64,000 bases of DNA from Fomitopsis serialis. Taxonomy: Eukaryota > Basidiomycota > Agaricomycetes > Polyporales > Fomitopsidaceae. The stretch is from NCBI RefSeq assembly GCF_022376445.1, contig NW_025955082.1:60566-124565 (forward strand). The letters run 5' to 3'. A program made the translations under genes and the position numbers. Of this stretch, positions 1-11,278 are shown one piece after another (position 1 is the first letter of the stretch; each line of letters starts with the position of its first letter). Under the pieces are notes generated by a model, which saw only the letters and a list, made by a program, of their open reading frames with translations, did no database searches and was not told the origin of the DNA.

Positions 1-257
1 TGAGGCTTAGCCGGTGTGCGCGCACGGTTTGCGTGATTGTGCCGTCATATTTGCTGTGGACGTTTCATCAGTTCCTCCCTGACTGTATATATCACATTCT
101 TTGGTAGAGTTGCGGAAGGGTAGCCCGCGCCCTGGGGAGTCGTGCAAGGGGAAACAAGATGACTCTCGAGTGCGAACGAACGGCTCGCAACGCCAAGGCC
201 GGGTACCTCGTCCCGCTTCTGAAAGCAATTCGCAAGCATACGCACAAGCAGTGTCAC

Positions 258-586
258 TCACATATTTAGGCCGAGCTGCTGCCCGCGGAGGGTGATCATT
301 TGCATGATCGACTGGAACTTCTCCTTGCCAAAGCGATTGATGTACCATTCCCGCTTGACCAGCGCCTGGTCCTCCGGGAGCGACGGCTGAAGCTGGTATG
401 GCCTGTGCTCAATCTTGATGGTGATGGGTAGATCCCGGACGGCTTCGACGGCGTTCTCCATCTCCTTCTCGCCAATGTAGCACCAGGGGCAGATCTGCGG
501 CGTCCCGTCAGCGGGCGGGTGAGCACGCTACGGCCGCAAACACGCACTATGTCCCCGATGACAACCAAATTGACCGTCCGCGACAT
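258..586 (-). CDS. DSBA/FrnE-like thioredoxin-fold oxidoreductase, incomplete
   Basis: The start is ATG at 586. Exon 1 (548-586) encodes MSRTVNLVVIGDI, and a 53-nt intron (495-547) joins it to ICPWCYIGEKEMENAV. CPWC is the redox or GSH-binding motif of the DSBA-like thioredoxin family that includes FrnE and 2-hydroxychromene-2-carboxylate isomerase-like proteins. The residues that follow (IEHRPYQLQPSLPEDQ, then YINRFGKEKF) match the start of the helical insert of that family. The reading stops at 258 after GQQLGLNM, only about 91 residues in, where family members have 210-240. A GTGAGT donor overlaps that stop, so an intron probably begins there, but I could not find a convincing next exon in the 257 bases left. 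The rest may lie beyond the window, or the gene may be truncated. The family is clear; intactness is not. Confidence 0.6.
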
Positions 587-1602
587 GGTGCGGGGTGTGG
601 CTAGGGTGTTCGGAGCGGGCGCGCGGGTCCAGAGGCCGAGAATTCAGAGCGGCGAAGCGGGATTTGGGCGCTATGGTGCGCGAGTGATGCGCGTGCAGAG
701 GCGTCGTTAACGAGCGGCGTGGTAGAAGACCAGAGAGAGACAGAGCGAGCGCAGGGGGATAAGCGTGGAGGTATATACAGTCTTTACTAACGCTCGCTCC
801 TGAGATTGGTCACCGGCTTGGGTGAGCACCTCACCGATGCTCGTCATGTGACAGATCGGGCGCGCCCTCGCGAGGCGCCCATAACCAACTCCCCCGCCTC
901 CTGCCTCGGTCTCCGCCCCTGCTTCCCGCCGGCCGGCCTGCTCGAGTTCAGAATCGCCCCTCCCCGTCGGCCGTGCGGGAAGGCGGGACTACGTCTGGGC
1001 TGCCCTCGAAACACTCCGCTCGCTCAGCGACTTCGGGCTGCTTGCAAAGCCATAGTGGGAGCGAGCTTTTGTCAGCAGCCGGGCGCAAGCTAAACATGGA
1101 CCTCAACTCTCTCAAGCTCGCCTCGTTTACACCTGTGTGTCCGGACTCGCTGTCAGCAAACGACTTCTGCTTCTTTGCTGTGCAGTGTTCAGCCTCTGCT
1201 CGTAACCATGACATGACGAACTCAATCAAGATTGTATGGGCGTCGCTGCCCGCACATTCTCTTCGAGGCGGCTGGCCCAGCGAAGCCGCCGGCCTCGGTG
1301 CTGCACTCGACTTGGCGTCCGTAAGTGCATTCTCACACCATGTCAGCAGGAGGTGCCTTGTGGATGCTTCCGTTCGCCCATGCCTATCGCGGCGGTGCTC
1401 CTCGCGAGCTCCCCGGACCGCGCGCTTCGTTGACATCGAACGCTGTACGAACACAGGGCGTACTTCTGAAAGAAATCACTGTTGCTCCAGTGTTCAGAGG
1501 AACTCGGCGTCGGTGGGCTCCACCCATCCCAGTCCTTTCCACACTGCAAGACGATACGATCAGCAAGCCTTCAACATATCAGAATCGCGTTCAACCCACT
1601 TC
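587..1602. other. intergenic region, no supported gene
   Basis: About 1 kb lies between the start of the DSBA-like gene and the 3' end of the SnoaL-like gene. Open frames on both strands are serine/arginine-rich and recognisable as nothing. A TATATACAG stretch near 771 could be a promoter element of the minus-strand gene. I see no repeat or RNA gene. Confidence 0.5.
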
Positions 1603-2375
1603 TCATCTTGTCCCAATCTTCGAAGGGTCGCACTCGTTAGCTGGGGCCTCTCTGACACAACGACGACACGCAGACACTCACCCTTCCACCAATGTTTGAT
1701 CCTACCGCCCTCCTACAGTACAACACCGTCGGCTCAACATCTCCCTCCCAAACTCGCGTAGGTCGCGATGGACTCACCATGATGAACGACCCCTGCGCCG
1801 TCCACTGCGCGTGCTGTCCATGGGGCTCGACCCCGCCGTGAGGTTCGCCGGTATGAGTGCCCTCCGCGGTGTAACGCAGGGAGACGAAGTCCTCTTTCGC
1901 GACGACGACGTCGAACTGGATTATGTGGAGGTCGTTCAGGCTCTTCAGGACCTCTGTGGGCGACGTCAGAGGTGCGTGCATCCATGGGCGGACTGGACTA
2001 ACTTGCGTGCGACCTGCAGAGGACCGTATCAGCGCGCCCGCTGCGTACAATTGTACGTGTGACTCACTCGGCGTATTCATCGACTGTATGCGCCATCGGG
2101 AACGTCGACGGCGCCGAGAAGGTGTTGTCCGGCGCGCAGAACTCGAGCACGCTCTCCTTGCCCGAGTTGAGCTCGTAGGAATATGCCGTGCGCATGTACT
2201 GCCGTCAGTCACGGCCTCAGCGACCGAGTTTCCTGCTGCTGCTAACACTCACCTTCAGGACCGTTGAGACGTTCCGCTCTTCCTGTGCGGAGAGCTGAGC
2301 AGGCATGGCTTTGATGGGGATGGGCACGCCAAAACGTTGTTGGACTTCTTGGGTGGATAGGTCGCGTTCGGGCAT
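1603..2375 (-). CDS. SnoaL/NTF2-like fold protein
   Basis: Six exons: 2253-2375, 2068-2198, 2003-2013, 1778-1953, 1682-1712 and 1603-1640, giving 169 residues. The middle reads KSLNDLHIIQFDVVVAKEDF followed by VSLRYTAEGTHTGEPHGG, the strand-turn pattern of SnoaL-like/NTF2-like proteins (ester cyclase-like or uncharacterised small enzymes). It is followed by EGGRIKHWWK, the family's GKI.E.W strand, then ANECDPSKIG near the end. No catalytic role can be assigned, because this fold serves many reactions and as a scaffold. The third exon is only 11 nt; it is needed to keep the frame, since reading on from the previous acceptor meets a stop. No signal peptide is visible, so the protein is probably cytosolic. 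The family is fairly sure; the exact splicing of the 11-nt exon is less so. Confidence 0.7.
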
Positions 2376-2955
2376 GCTCGCGTTGCGACACTTCTCAGAC
2401 GTTGGTGAAGGTGTGTGCGAGCTTGGATGCCTATTTGAACTTCGGATTTGGGCACTGGCGCGAACGCGTGACGTCATTTGGTACGTCCGCGTTGGGGTGC
2501 TACAGTACTTACTCAAATATATATGTACGTTGTTAATGCGTCCCAGTACGTATACATGCATCACAATCGGTGTACTTATGGTTAGAGGCCACTTGGGGAC
2601 GATGCTGTAGGATGAATCATCAATTGAACCCGGGCCGTCGAATTCCAGCTCAGGTGTGAAACTACCTTCTACGATACTACGCCGAAGTGGCAAAGGTTGT
2701 CGAGGCACACAAACAGAAACAATGGGCATCGGTGGAGGGCTTCATGAGGGTGAGGCGTTTCAGAAGGCCTACCGAAGTTGCGTGAAGAGCTTAAAGAGAC
2801 GAAGTGGATGGTGCGACGGGGAGTGATGCGCTGGGATGGTCAAGTATACATTGTACAACGTGTGAACTTATATTACAAGGGCGAAAGTAGCTGCGGGAAG
2901 ATCTGCGCGAATCGTCTTACAGTCAAACATTGTCAGAATATGATGGTCTGCAGCT
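2376..2955. other. intergenic region
   Basis: This holds the promoter of the SnoaL-like gene and the 3' region of the DUF427 gene. An AT-rich patch (about 2515-2530, with ATATATGTAC) is the only notable sequence. No ORF has recognisable content. Confidence 0.4.
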
Positions 2956-3837
2956 TTACTGCTGGCCCGGTCGCGCTTGCAGGACGCCGTCGAAGTAGGT
3001 GTCCACTTTCTCGTCGTAGAACGCGACGTAGCCTTTGATGTCTGCGCACTCCGCCAGGGGCACTCGGTACCACCAGACGAGGTTGTCGAGGACTTCTCCT
3101 GTGGAGAGTGCCACGCTGTAGTAGTTTGCAACACCCTGGAGAAGGGCAATAAGCCATCGCGACCCATGGGACGCAGATGACAAGCTGACCTTGTATGGGC
3201 ACACAGTCGTGAGATCCGTTGGCTTCAGTAGATCCATGCGGCAATCGGTCTTGGGGATGTATGTCCGGACCGCAATGCCCGTCTCGAAGAGCAAGCGCGG
3301 CTTCGTGGAGTTCGCCACTTCGACGCCGTTCACCACGACGCGTACGTGCCGAGACGACTGCAGAACGTCCACTCGCTTGCATCGGAACCATCAGTAGAGT
3401 ACAGACTGCAACGCTCAGTTCACGCGAACCTTGTACGGGTCTTTGGGGTGCACGAACACCTCTTCATCCTCCTCGAACCAGGCGTCCATCGCATCGAAGG
3501 CGATCTGCATCAGGCCGGCGAGATCACCCTGCAGGTACTTCGTGACCGCATATTCCGCATTGCGCGTGCCTACAATCAGGTCGTATTGCTCGCGGTCCGC
3601 TGATTTGGATGCGGGCTGCAGAAATTGCGCCGGGACATCCGCGGGGTCGAAGAAGTAGTATGGGTAGTACGGCTTCAGCCATCTGAGGAGCAATTGTGAC
3701 GGGGCGTTGTGAGAGTCGACCTGCTGCACTCACACTAGCTTTGCACGTGTGGTGTCTACGACAAACTTGCCCGCGAAGAACACACGGATGCGCTTGGCGG
3801 AAGGCTCGATGTGTGGCTGAGAGAATGGGGGCGACAT
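2956..3837 (-). CDS. two-domain DUF427 protein
   Basis: Four exons (3734-3837, 3430-3682, 3190-3375, 2956-3135) give 240 residues. The first half has IRVFFAGKFVVDTTRAKLV and then WLKPYYPYYFFDPADV. The second half repeats the fold with VRVVVNGVEVANSTKPRLLF, then YIPKTDCRMDLLKPT, GVANYYSVAL and NLVWWYRVPL, ending in GYVAFYDEKVDTYFDG. These are signatures of DUF427 (Pfam NTP_transf_9), a small beta-rich domain often found in tandem in fungi and bacteria and of unknown biochemical function. No signal peptide or membrane segment is present. A shorter paralogue at 25510-26044 shares the intron positions of exons 2-4 of this gene. It is transcribed divergently from the gene at 4348. Family assignment is strong; function is unknown. 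Confidence 0.9.
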
Positions 3838-4347
3838 GGACTGCAAAGTGAGGGGGTCGATCGATGAACTCTCCTGTTCTCTGCAGCGGTATAAGACCAT
3901 TTGAAGGTATGCGGAAGCGCTGCGCTGACTGAGCTACTCGGGAGCCCCATTGCTTCTCGAGTTCCTGGGCCACACCGGGCTTCGCTGTCGACTTACCTGG
4001 CGGAGACGTGCTTCGAGATTTAGGAATATGGATCACAGGGTGACTGGTGAAGCGCTCCAAATCCTCCAGACGAGAGACTCAGATTCAGTGCGATGCCACA
4101 CACGCAGTATGTTACAGCCTGAGCCAAGCCTGAGCCTCAGGATGGTTGAGGATCGTGAATCGGCACTCAGGCACGCTGATTGTCACTGTCAGTCGGGTTG
4201 ATGAAGCCACGGCCACGTGACCATAGTATACACGCACTCTTCGCACGGTCAGTGCACTGAGCCACAGACCACTTCGAGGTTGCTGTGTTGCACTACCGTC
4301 GCCCTTTGCATATCTACCTGCGCTCTCAGCGCACCACAGCTGGCATA
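3838..4347. promoter_or_regulatory. divergent intergenic promoter region
   Basis: About 510 bp separates the divergent starts of the DUF427 gene (3837, minus) and the disordered-protein gene (4348, plus), so it should hold both promoters. No clear TATA element stands out on either side, and no ORF in it looks coding. Confidence 0.45.
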
Positions 4348-6808
4348 ATGAGACTCGAAGACGAAGTTATACAAGATAGTGAGGATGAGGAGATGTTTGC
4401 CCCGCTGAGAATACCAGGACCATCGACTATGGAAACAGAGGCTCGAGAGGCAGCAAAAGGTGCGTACAGGCTGTAGTACAAGTGTCGGGCGAGGCTGCTG
4501 ATGTACTTGTCGTGAGCAGATAATCGTGCAAGCCGGAGCTCCCCAGACAAGCATCCCAATGCTTCAAGCAGCGCGTCCACGTCTGTCCTCAATCACCGTG
4601 CACCGAATCTCAACACAACTCAATCACCACCTACTGCTCCTCCTACAGCATCGAAGGCGCGGCCGAGACCACGACCAGCATACAAAGGCGCGCTTGCGAA
4701 GGTCGCAGCAGCCAGCGAGGCCAACGGCCAAGCGGCTGCACCAGCACCCACTACCCCACCAACCGGATCCGACGCGACGAGACCGACGAACCCGCAAGAC
4801 GCCAATCCCTCAACTTCATCCACCGTGGTCGATCCTAAGGCGGCGCCAGCTGCAACTGAGGACCTCGACGAGTTTTCTCTCGACATCGCCGAGCGAGCGA
4901 AGCTGCGCTCTCGCGCGCGCAGCTCGAAGGTCAACGCCAAACAACAACCACGCCCCGTTGACCCAGACGTCATCGACATCAGCTCCTCTGACGAAGACCT
5001 CAACATACGACCTCCGAACCGAGGTCCGAAGGCCAAGGCTGCAGATAGAGACGTGCCTTCGCCTAAGAAACGCGCGAAGAAGACGCATATACCCGTCGAC
5101 ATCGCCTTGGATGATACCAGTTCCGCGATCATACCCATTGCTACCTCCGACTTGAGTTCCCAGCTACCCCCATCTGACCCACCGCTGTCTACCCCTCTGG
5201 AATCGACACCGGCGAATGCGCGACCGATGATCGGCTCGTCCCCACTCTCCTCCCCTCTACCTCCACCACCGCGTCCACCGAAGCGCAAGCGTAAAACACT
5301 GCCTGAGCTACCAAACGACTCAGATGACGGAGACAGCGTTAAACATCGAGGAGCGCTACGGAAGGAAGATTCGGGGCTTGCGATGCCCCCACCGCCCCCG
5401 CCGTTCTTCGCAGGATCATCATCGTCATCATCCGCGCACGTTTCCGACACGCTCGTCGAAACATTATCGTCCACGCGTGCCTCCGACGGACCCGCCGCCC
5501 CCAAGTCCGCCAAAGCCAAAGGCAAACGGAAGGTGATAGATGACGACGACTTTGAGGACGACTGGCCGATAGACCCGCCCATAAAGCCGAAGCCCCGACA
5601 ACGGAAGAAGTCTACCGATGAGGACGACTGGCAGGGCGACGAGGTGCCGAAGCCCGCGCGCAAGTCGCGCAAATCGGCGGCGGACGAGGAAGACGAGGGG
5701 GAATGGGCGGGTGACGCGCCGCCGAAGCGCAAGCCGCGTGCGCCGCCAAAGAAGAAGGGCAAAAAGGACGGTGTGCCGAAGCAGGTGGTGGAGGTTGTGA
5801 TTGAGCAGACTAGGGGAGGACGGAAGGGCAGAAAGGGCAAGAACGATCCGCCGCAGTCAGTCGAAGATGTCGCGCGCAATACGGACGTTGTGCAGGGACG
5901 CGCCTCTGTAGATCCCGACGCTGCGGTGCCTGAAGATTTGGCTGGTGCGAAGGACGGCTTATCGCCTCTCAGCGACCTCGAGGTTGAGTCTGGGACAGGG
6001 AATAAGCAGGTTGCACGACAGAGCACGCCTCCACCCGTTTCCAAGCCGTCCATACCTGTCCTACGAGATGGCGAGTCTATCCTCAACTCTCCACGCTCCA
6101 AGAGCAAGGCCAAAGGCAAGAAGAGGGCTATCATGGACTCCGACGAGGAAGAAAACAACGACGGCGAGGAGCCAGGCTCTCCTCCCAAGAAACCTCGGCG
6201 TGAGCCTACCAAGGGCCGGAAGTCTGCACCTGCGGCTTTGGAGCAGGAGAACGAGGATCAGGAAGATGATGAGCCTGGGAGCTCGCACAGGGTAAGGTTC
6301 CGCCACGTCATTGAGTTCACCTAGATACTGAACACATCCGCCACAACAGGATCCAAGACCTCGAGTCTCCAGCTACTCAGCTGTAACCGCACCGTTCAAA
6401 TCACCCCTGCCCGCTTCAGGCACCACCCCCAAGCTTACTCTCACCCACCGTTCCTACACTATCGGCCACGGGAAGTCGTCGCAAATGCCCATGTCCGAGC
6501 TCCTCAAGAAAGTCAACTCCCAGCCAGGCTCGCCGTTCGCCTCCCCGCGCCCGACGTACTCGCCCTACGCCAAGGCGTCGAAGAGCATGCTCCGGAAGAT
6601 CGCGCCGCTGCACCCTAACCGCCGGACGCCCCCTCCCCCGCCTCCTCGCCCTCCTCCGCCGAAGAAGACCAAGAAGCAGCTGGAGCTCGAGGAGAAGTGG
6701 GAGATGGATCTTGAGGATTCTGTCGAGGGGTGGTATTGTATGTCGGAACAGGAGAGGGCGGCCCTGCGGAGGGCGAAGCGAGACACCGAGATGGGCTTCG
6801 AGGACTGA
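4348..6808 (+). CDS. large disordered, lysine-rich, probably nuclear protein
   Basis: Three exons (4348-4459, 4520-6291, 6350-6808) give 780 residues. The N-terminus (MRLEDEVIQDSEDEEMFAPL) is acidic. The long middle is almost wholly low complexity: proline/serine runs, acidic patches such as DISSSDED and DDDDFEDDW, and many basic clusters of the PKKRAKK and KPRQRKK type that look like nuclear localisation signals. The last 60 residues differ: a polyproline stretch, then KKTKKQLELEEKWEMDLED, and then SVEGWYCMSEQERAALRRAK up to the end. That folded-looking tail is the likeliest conserved module. I do not recognise the family; chromatin or nucleolar roles are guesses from composition. The antisense frame over this gene is also open, which is a by-product of codon bias. 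Confidence 0.75.
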
Positions 6809-7033
6809 TCTTGACTAAGTTGTTGTGCTACTCCATTCTGTAAACCTCATCGAATTGTGCTAAAGGTAGATGTACAATGCTTGTAACAGGACACAACACT
6901 GTAGCCGTGGAAAGGAACTGTATTAGATCGCGCATAACATTTGTACCCAATGGATGATGGAAATCGTTGCGAGCGTAACATGAGCGTGGTATACATGGCG
7001 GGTGAGGACAACATGAAAGGGAAGGTACTACAG

Positions 7034-10000
7034 TTACGACGATGGCGATTGCGGCGGTACAGTACTCCTGCGCCGCTCCGGATGGTGGTAGTATGTGCTA
7101 TACCGCTTACGCAGACTCGACCGCCGTTCCGCACTTGCACCAGGGCTGCTGTGCGCAGAACGGACTGGGCTGTCCGGCTCTTCGTCCGAGCTGGCGTCCT
7201 CATCGCCAAGCCACTCGTCGTTCTCGGGCAGGACGATCACGCCCGAGCCCTGGTCGTAGCTGAGTCGATGCTGCAATGCCAGTGGTCGGCGCTGCGCCGT
7301 CGGTCGTCGCGGTTGGATGTCCTGCCATGGGTTGGCAGTAGTCTCTGGCGATGCCAATTGCTCGCCTGGTGAAGGGATATGATCGAGGTCGGCCGGCGCG
7401 CTGGCAGGGGTGCCATCTGCCTCGGTGGGACCAGCCACCTGACTGCTGTCTGGCCGGACGATGCTGCGGCGTTTTCGTAGCGTGAGCACGACAGCGTGGT
7501 TGGTATGGTCTTCTGCGGATTCCTCAGGGACTGGCGGGGCACCGTTTGTGGTACTAGGTGGTTGTTCCTTCGCCTGAGGCAGCCATGGCATTGGCAGGAC
7601 ACCATTCAGTGCCGGGTGCCCGTATCTTCGCTTGCCAGTGCTACGATGCAATTGTCAACAAATCCAAGATGTGTGCACCATAGTTATCACGTACTTCAAG
7701 ACCCCGCTGTACCAATTTGCCATGGGTGGTTGAGACTACATCACAGGGTCAGGATTCAAGCATAGATGTCATTGAGAGTGAGTACTCACATAGTCTGTTC
7801 GCTCATCCTCGGGAGCGACATACAACGTTTCATCGTTTTGAGCATACCGCCTCCGGTTCAGGTTACTGTCCAAGAACATCAGCCTGTACTCCGAGTATAC
7901 AGCACATCACGTACCTCTGGGACCACGTCACCGGATGTCCATGCCTCAATTGGACGACGTCCGCCGTGTCCTCGCCCCTCTGCACCTCGAACACCGCGCC
8001 CAAGTTCACATACTTGCTCAGCGGGCGGAACGCCTTGTCTTCGTACCATGCCCATAGGAGCGTCCCACCCAGCAGCGGCGCCAGGAGCGACGAGAGGACG
8101 AACGACTTCCTGAGGATGAATATACCTATCATGAATACGAGGAAGATGATTACGCCCCAGATGAGACGCGTGAACGTGATGGGCCAAGCTTGTCCCTGCG
8201 ACTCGTACGGCTTGTAGAACACTAGACGTACGCGTAGGAAATATTAGCCTAGAAGGGACACGGGGTACCCGAGGCCTACCGAACAGGAGCTTGTATTTGT
8301 AGACGACGTAGGCCATTCCGAAGTAAACGGCACCGAAGATAAGGATGAGCGGCTGGATCACACTGTACAGCAGCGTGATGACGAAGACGAGGATGGCTTG
8401 CGGATAAACTACGCCGTAGTTAATCATCGGTGGCGCGTTCAGCTCGGCGAAGTCTAGAGGAGGCGTTTACTTGCATAGAAATGACAGGAAGGACACACTG
8501 CTCACCTCGGGGTGTTCGCGTGAAGAGACGGATGAAAATGCGAGGGAGTATAACACCCAAGTTTAGGAGCTGTAGAGGGATGATACCGAGACCTATAATC
8601 TCTCAATATCTCACAGCAAAATCTTGTCATGAACTGCAGGGTTCACCTTGCAGTATGACGTAGGACAGGAAGAAGTGCCTGCACAATCGTTAACATTCCG
8701 ACACACTCCCAGAACGAGACAACCTCACCTGGCCTTTCCAGCGGCCAACGCGTAGGCCAATTTCTCGATGCCTCTCGCAGGAGAGTTCGCAAAGTCTCGC
8801 ACGAGCTGCCAGTACGTACTCGCCACTAGGAAGATGAAGACAACGTTGACCAGCAGGAACAAAAAGTACCTGCCAGGGAGAAACAAATCAATGGCTGCAC
8901 TGAAATTTGAAAGCGATAGGTACCCACTTCTTCATCAGAGAGTACTCTATCCAGCTACGCGCAGGATATCCCTGGAGGTATGTAAGGGCTACAAGATATA
9001 CGTGAGGAAATGGCTTATAAAGGCAAGAAACAACCGCACCTTCCAGCAAGAATGGCAGCACGGCATTAATGCTTGCAATCGCAACCGAGGGCAGTGAGTT
9101 CTGCACGATCGCGCGCACCTGCGGACTTGCATCGATTAAATTGGCCAGCCACGGCATTACCTTCTTGATCTCCTTGTAACTCAGCAGACTAGCCAGCGCA
9201 GACGTGGGGACCGTCCAGAATAGGAGAAGGACCGCGATGGCGCCGAGCACGATCCACTCGCGAGCGCGCAGGTTTGAAGGGGAGTGGCTGATGTTAGACC
9301 AGATGATGTCGCGTGGCTCGGGGGCGAGACGGGTGACGCAGGAACGGGGATTAGGGCAGTGGACTGCTTGTGCGGCGATTTGCTGGCAAGACTCTTAGGA
9401 TAATGCTGAGAAGAGAAATGCAGGGTACGACGTACTGCACTAGACATTGTCTCGAACGTCACGAAGGCAACGTGCGTAGCTCTGAAACGGCCACTCTTAC
9501 GTCTTGTCTTGACAGCCTCGTGAGCTTCCTTGAACTGTTGTTCGAGATAGTCAAGTGCGTCGACCTTTGGCTTGAAGAGCTCCGGGCGAATGGTGGGCCG
9601 CTTACGACCCGGGACGACGATGCGCTCAGACGAAGCTTCCAGGTCCGGAGCTTCTACATCGACTAGACGGTTATCAGGCGTGACGGACTTCTTGAGGTCA
9701 ATGACGCTCGGGTTCCCAAGGTACTTCACCCATGCCTTTTCGAGCTTCAGAAGCGCCGCTGTCCGTACATCAAGCAATCGTTTCAGTGACCCCACCTCCC
9801 GGCAGATACTCACGCTCTCCACGCTCAGGTCCATATGCTCGAAGTATTCCGCAAGAGCACGCTCGCCCCTCATGTGTTCCGGGAGGTGGGTCACCATGAC
9901 CGTCCGCGCGGAGATGGAGTGCACGAGCTCGAGCGAGAAGAGTTGGCGAGCGCGGATGAAACGCTTGTAGTTTTTGTGGATGAAATGCAGGGCCAGGAGC

Positions 10001-10981
10001 GTGAAGACGTAGGTGAAGAGGAGATGCACAGAGAGGTATGAATTGGCATCGCTGACGAGGTCAAGCCAGTCGCGTCCCTCGGTTGAATTGGTGGCTGGGG
10101 CGAATGTAGGAGGCCATGTTCCCTCTCCGTCTCCATCTTCGCCGCGACCGTCGCCGATGTCGATGTTGTTCTGTGTATCGTGGACTGACTCAGATACATA
10201 ATTTTTAGAAGAAAGGTATGACATACCTTGAGATTCACGGGCATGAGGATGAGCGCCGCGAATACGGAACAGACAGAGAATAGGTAGAAAGACATCTTGA
10301 AGAAATTGAGCAACTGCAGCAGAGGTTCATCGCACAACATTGTTGAAGAAAGCTCATCAAGCTTACAACGGCGGCGTCTAGTCCTACGATCTGCAGGACA
10401 GTGAATTCGGACGTCCGAATAGTAGGCAGTATCCAGCCGAAGAATGCTTGATGGGCGTGGGCCTCATGCGGCGAGAAACCTGAGTGATGTTGTATAAATC
10501 CGGGATCACTTGAGCAGCCTCGCAGATATTTGCATATCACTAGACACCCTCGGCGATGTACATGAAGTAGGCTTCCGCAGCTGTGGCGGTCATAGGCCAG
10601 CTACCGCACAGAAGTTAGTGCCATTGGAGGCCCAATCATGTGTACATCGCCAGGCTATTCTCATGATATGCAGATAACTGTAAGTCAACGCACCTTTGAG
10701 CTTCGTCCGAGGGGCGAACTGAAGTGGCCATCGTTTCCGGCAGTATGAAAATATGAGAAAGGAAGTGAGACCAATGGACGTTGATAGCAACAACTGTGTT
10801 GTGAACCACGGTCCCTCGAACTTTGCTATCAAGCAAGCGTAGTTAGCACTGGTCGTGATGTACATCAGGCAGTTTATGGCTCACAAGTTGGAGGTGTTCC
10901 GTTAGGTGGTCCTGGCTCTCCATCATCGTCGAACGCTGCCGCCCATTGTGCGAACAGCGACTGGACCGGCGACCTGTCCAT
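7034..10981 (-). CDS. CSC1: CSC1/RSN1-type (DUF221) stress-gated cation channel
   Basis: Fif­teen exons, 10885-10981, 10694-10825, 10367-10479, 10227-10313, 9436-10170, 9040-9382, 8928-8988, 8729-8869, 8647-8678, 8506-8592, 8280-8453, 7915-8221, 7790-7865, 7695-7735 and 7034-7640, total 1010 residues. Order: short extracellular N-terminus; first membrane segment (LLLSTSIGLTSFLIFSY); FSPHEAHAHQAFFGWILPT; NFFKMSFYLFSVCSV; a cytosolic domain ending in HVAFVTFETMSSAQIAAQAV; then the RSN1_7TM block with PEPRDIIW, GYPARSWIEYSLMKKYFLF, STYWQLVRDFANSP and SQGQAWPITFTRLIWGVIIF. A disordered serine-rich C-tail follows YGHPALNGVLPMPWLP. This family (yeast Csc1, plant OSCA, animal TMEM63) forms osmo- or mechanosensitive cation channels at the plasma membrane. 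The exon 7 donor is GTGGGT, needed to keep LMKKYFLF in frame. The intron between exons 2 and 3 is unusually long (214 nt). It is divergent from the ENV7-like kinase. Confidence 0.93.
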
Positions 10982-11278
10982 CTTGCCGTGCCTGCCTGAA
11001 GGCACCCGTAGACAATCCTCGAGCAAGTTCCAGGTGATCAGCGCGTTTTGAGGCCGTAGGCAGGGAAGAGCAAGCAAGCGAGCAGATGTGGCCTGCGGCA
11101 AGATCGCGTCGGAACGCGTTCCAGGCGCGTGAGTGCTTTCAGGTGCTTTCCGTGTCGCAGACGCAGCCACCGCGACCAATCCTGTTCGCACAGCTCCGTC
11201 CTCGTTCCTCTCTACAGCCCCTTCCCTACTCGCATTCTTCCTTTCTATTCAACGCTCTATCTATCGTATTATCCCGCA
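10982..11278. promoter_or_regulatory. divergent promoter region, pyrimidine-rich before the kinase
   Basis: This 297-bp gap separates the divergent CSC1-like and kinase starts. The 90 bp before the kinase ATG are strongly C/T-rich (CCTTCCCTACTC, CTTCCTTTCTATTC), as in many fungal promoters that lack a TATA box. Confidence 0.5.

Noticed and set aside
973..1761. 262-codon plus-strand frame and the overlapping 168-codon minus-strand frame
   Set aside because: Both are random-looking, overlap each other, and the first runs into the SnoaL-like gene, which has supported splicing.
4620..6212. 530-codon open frame on the minus strand, serine/glycine-rich
   Set aside because: It lies exactly antisense to the disordered-protein gene, whose splice sites and end are better supported. 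Its composition is what the complement of that Pro/Ser/Lys codon mix gives.
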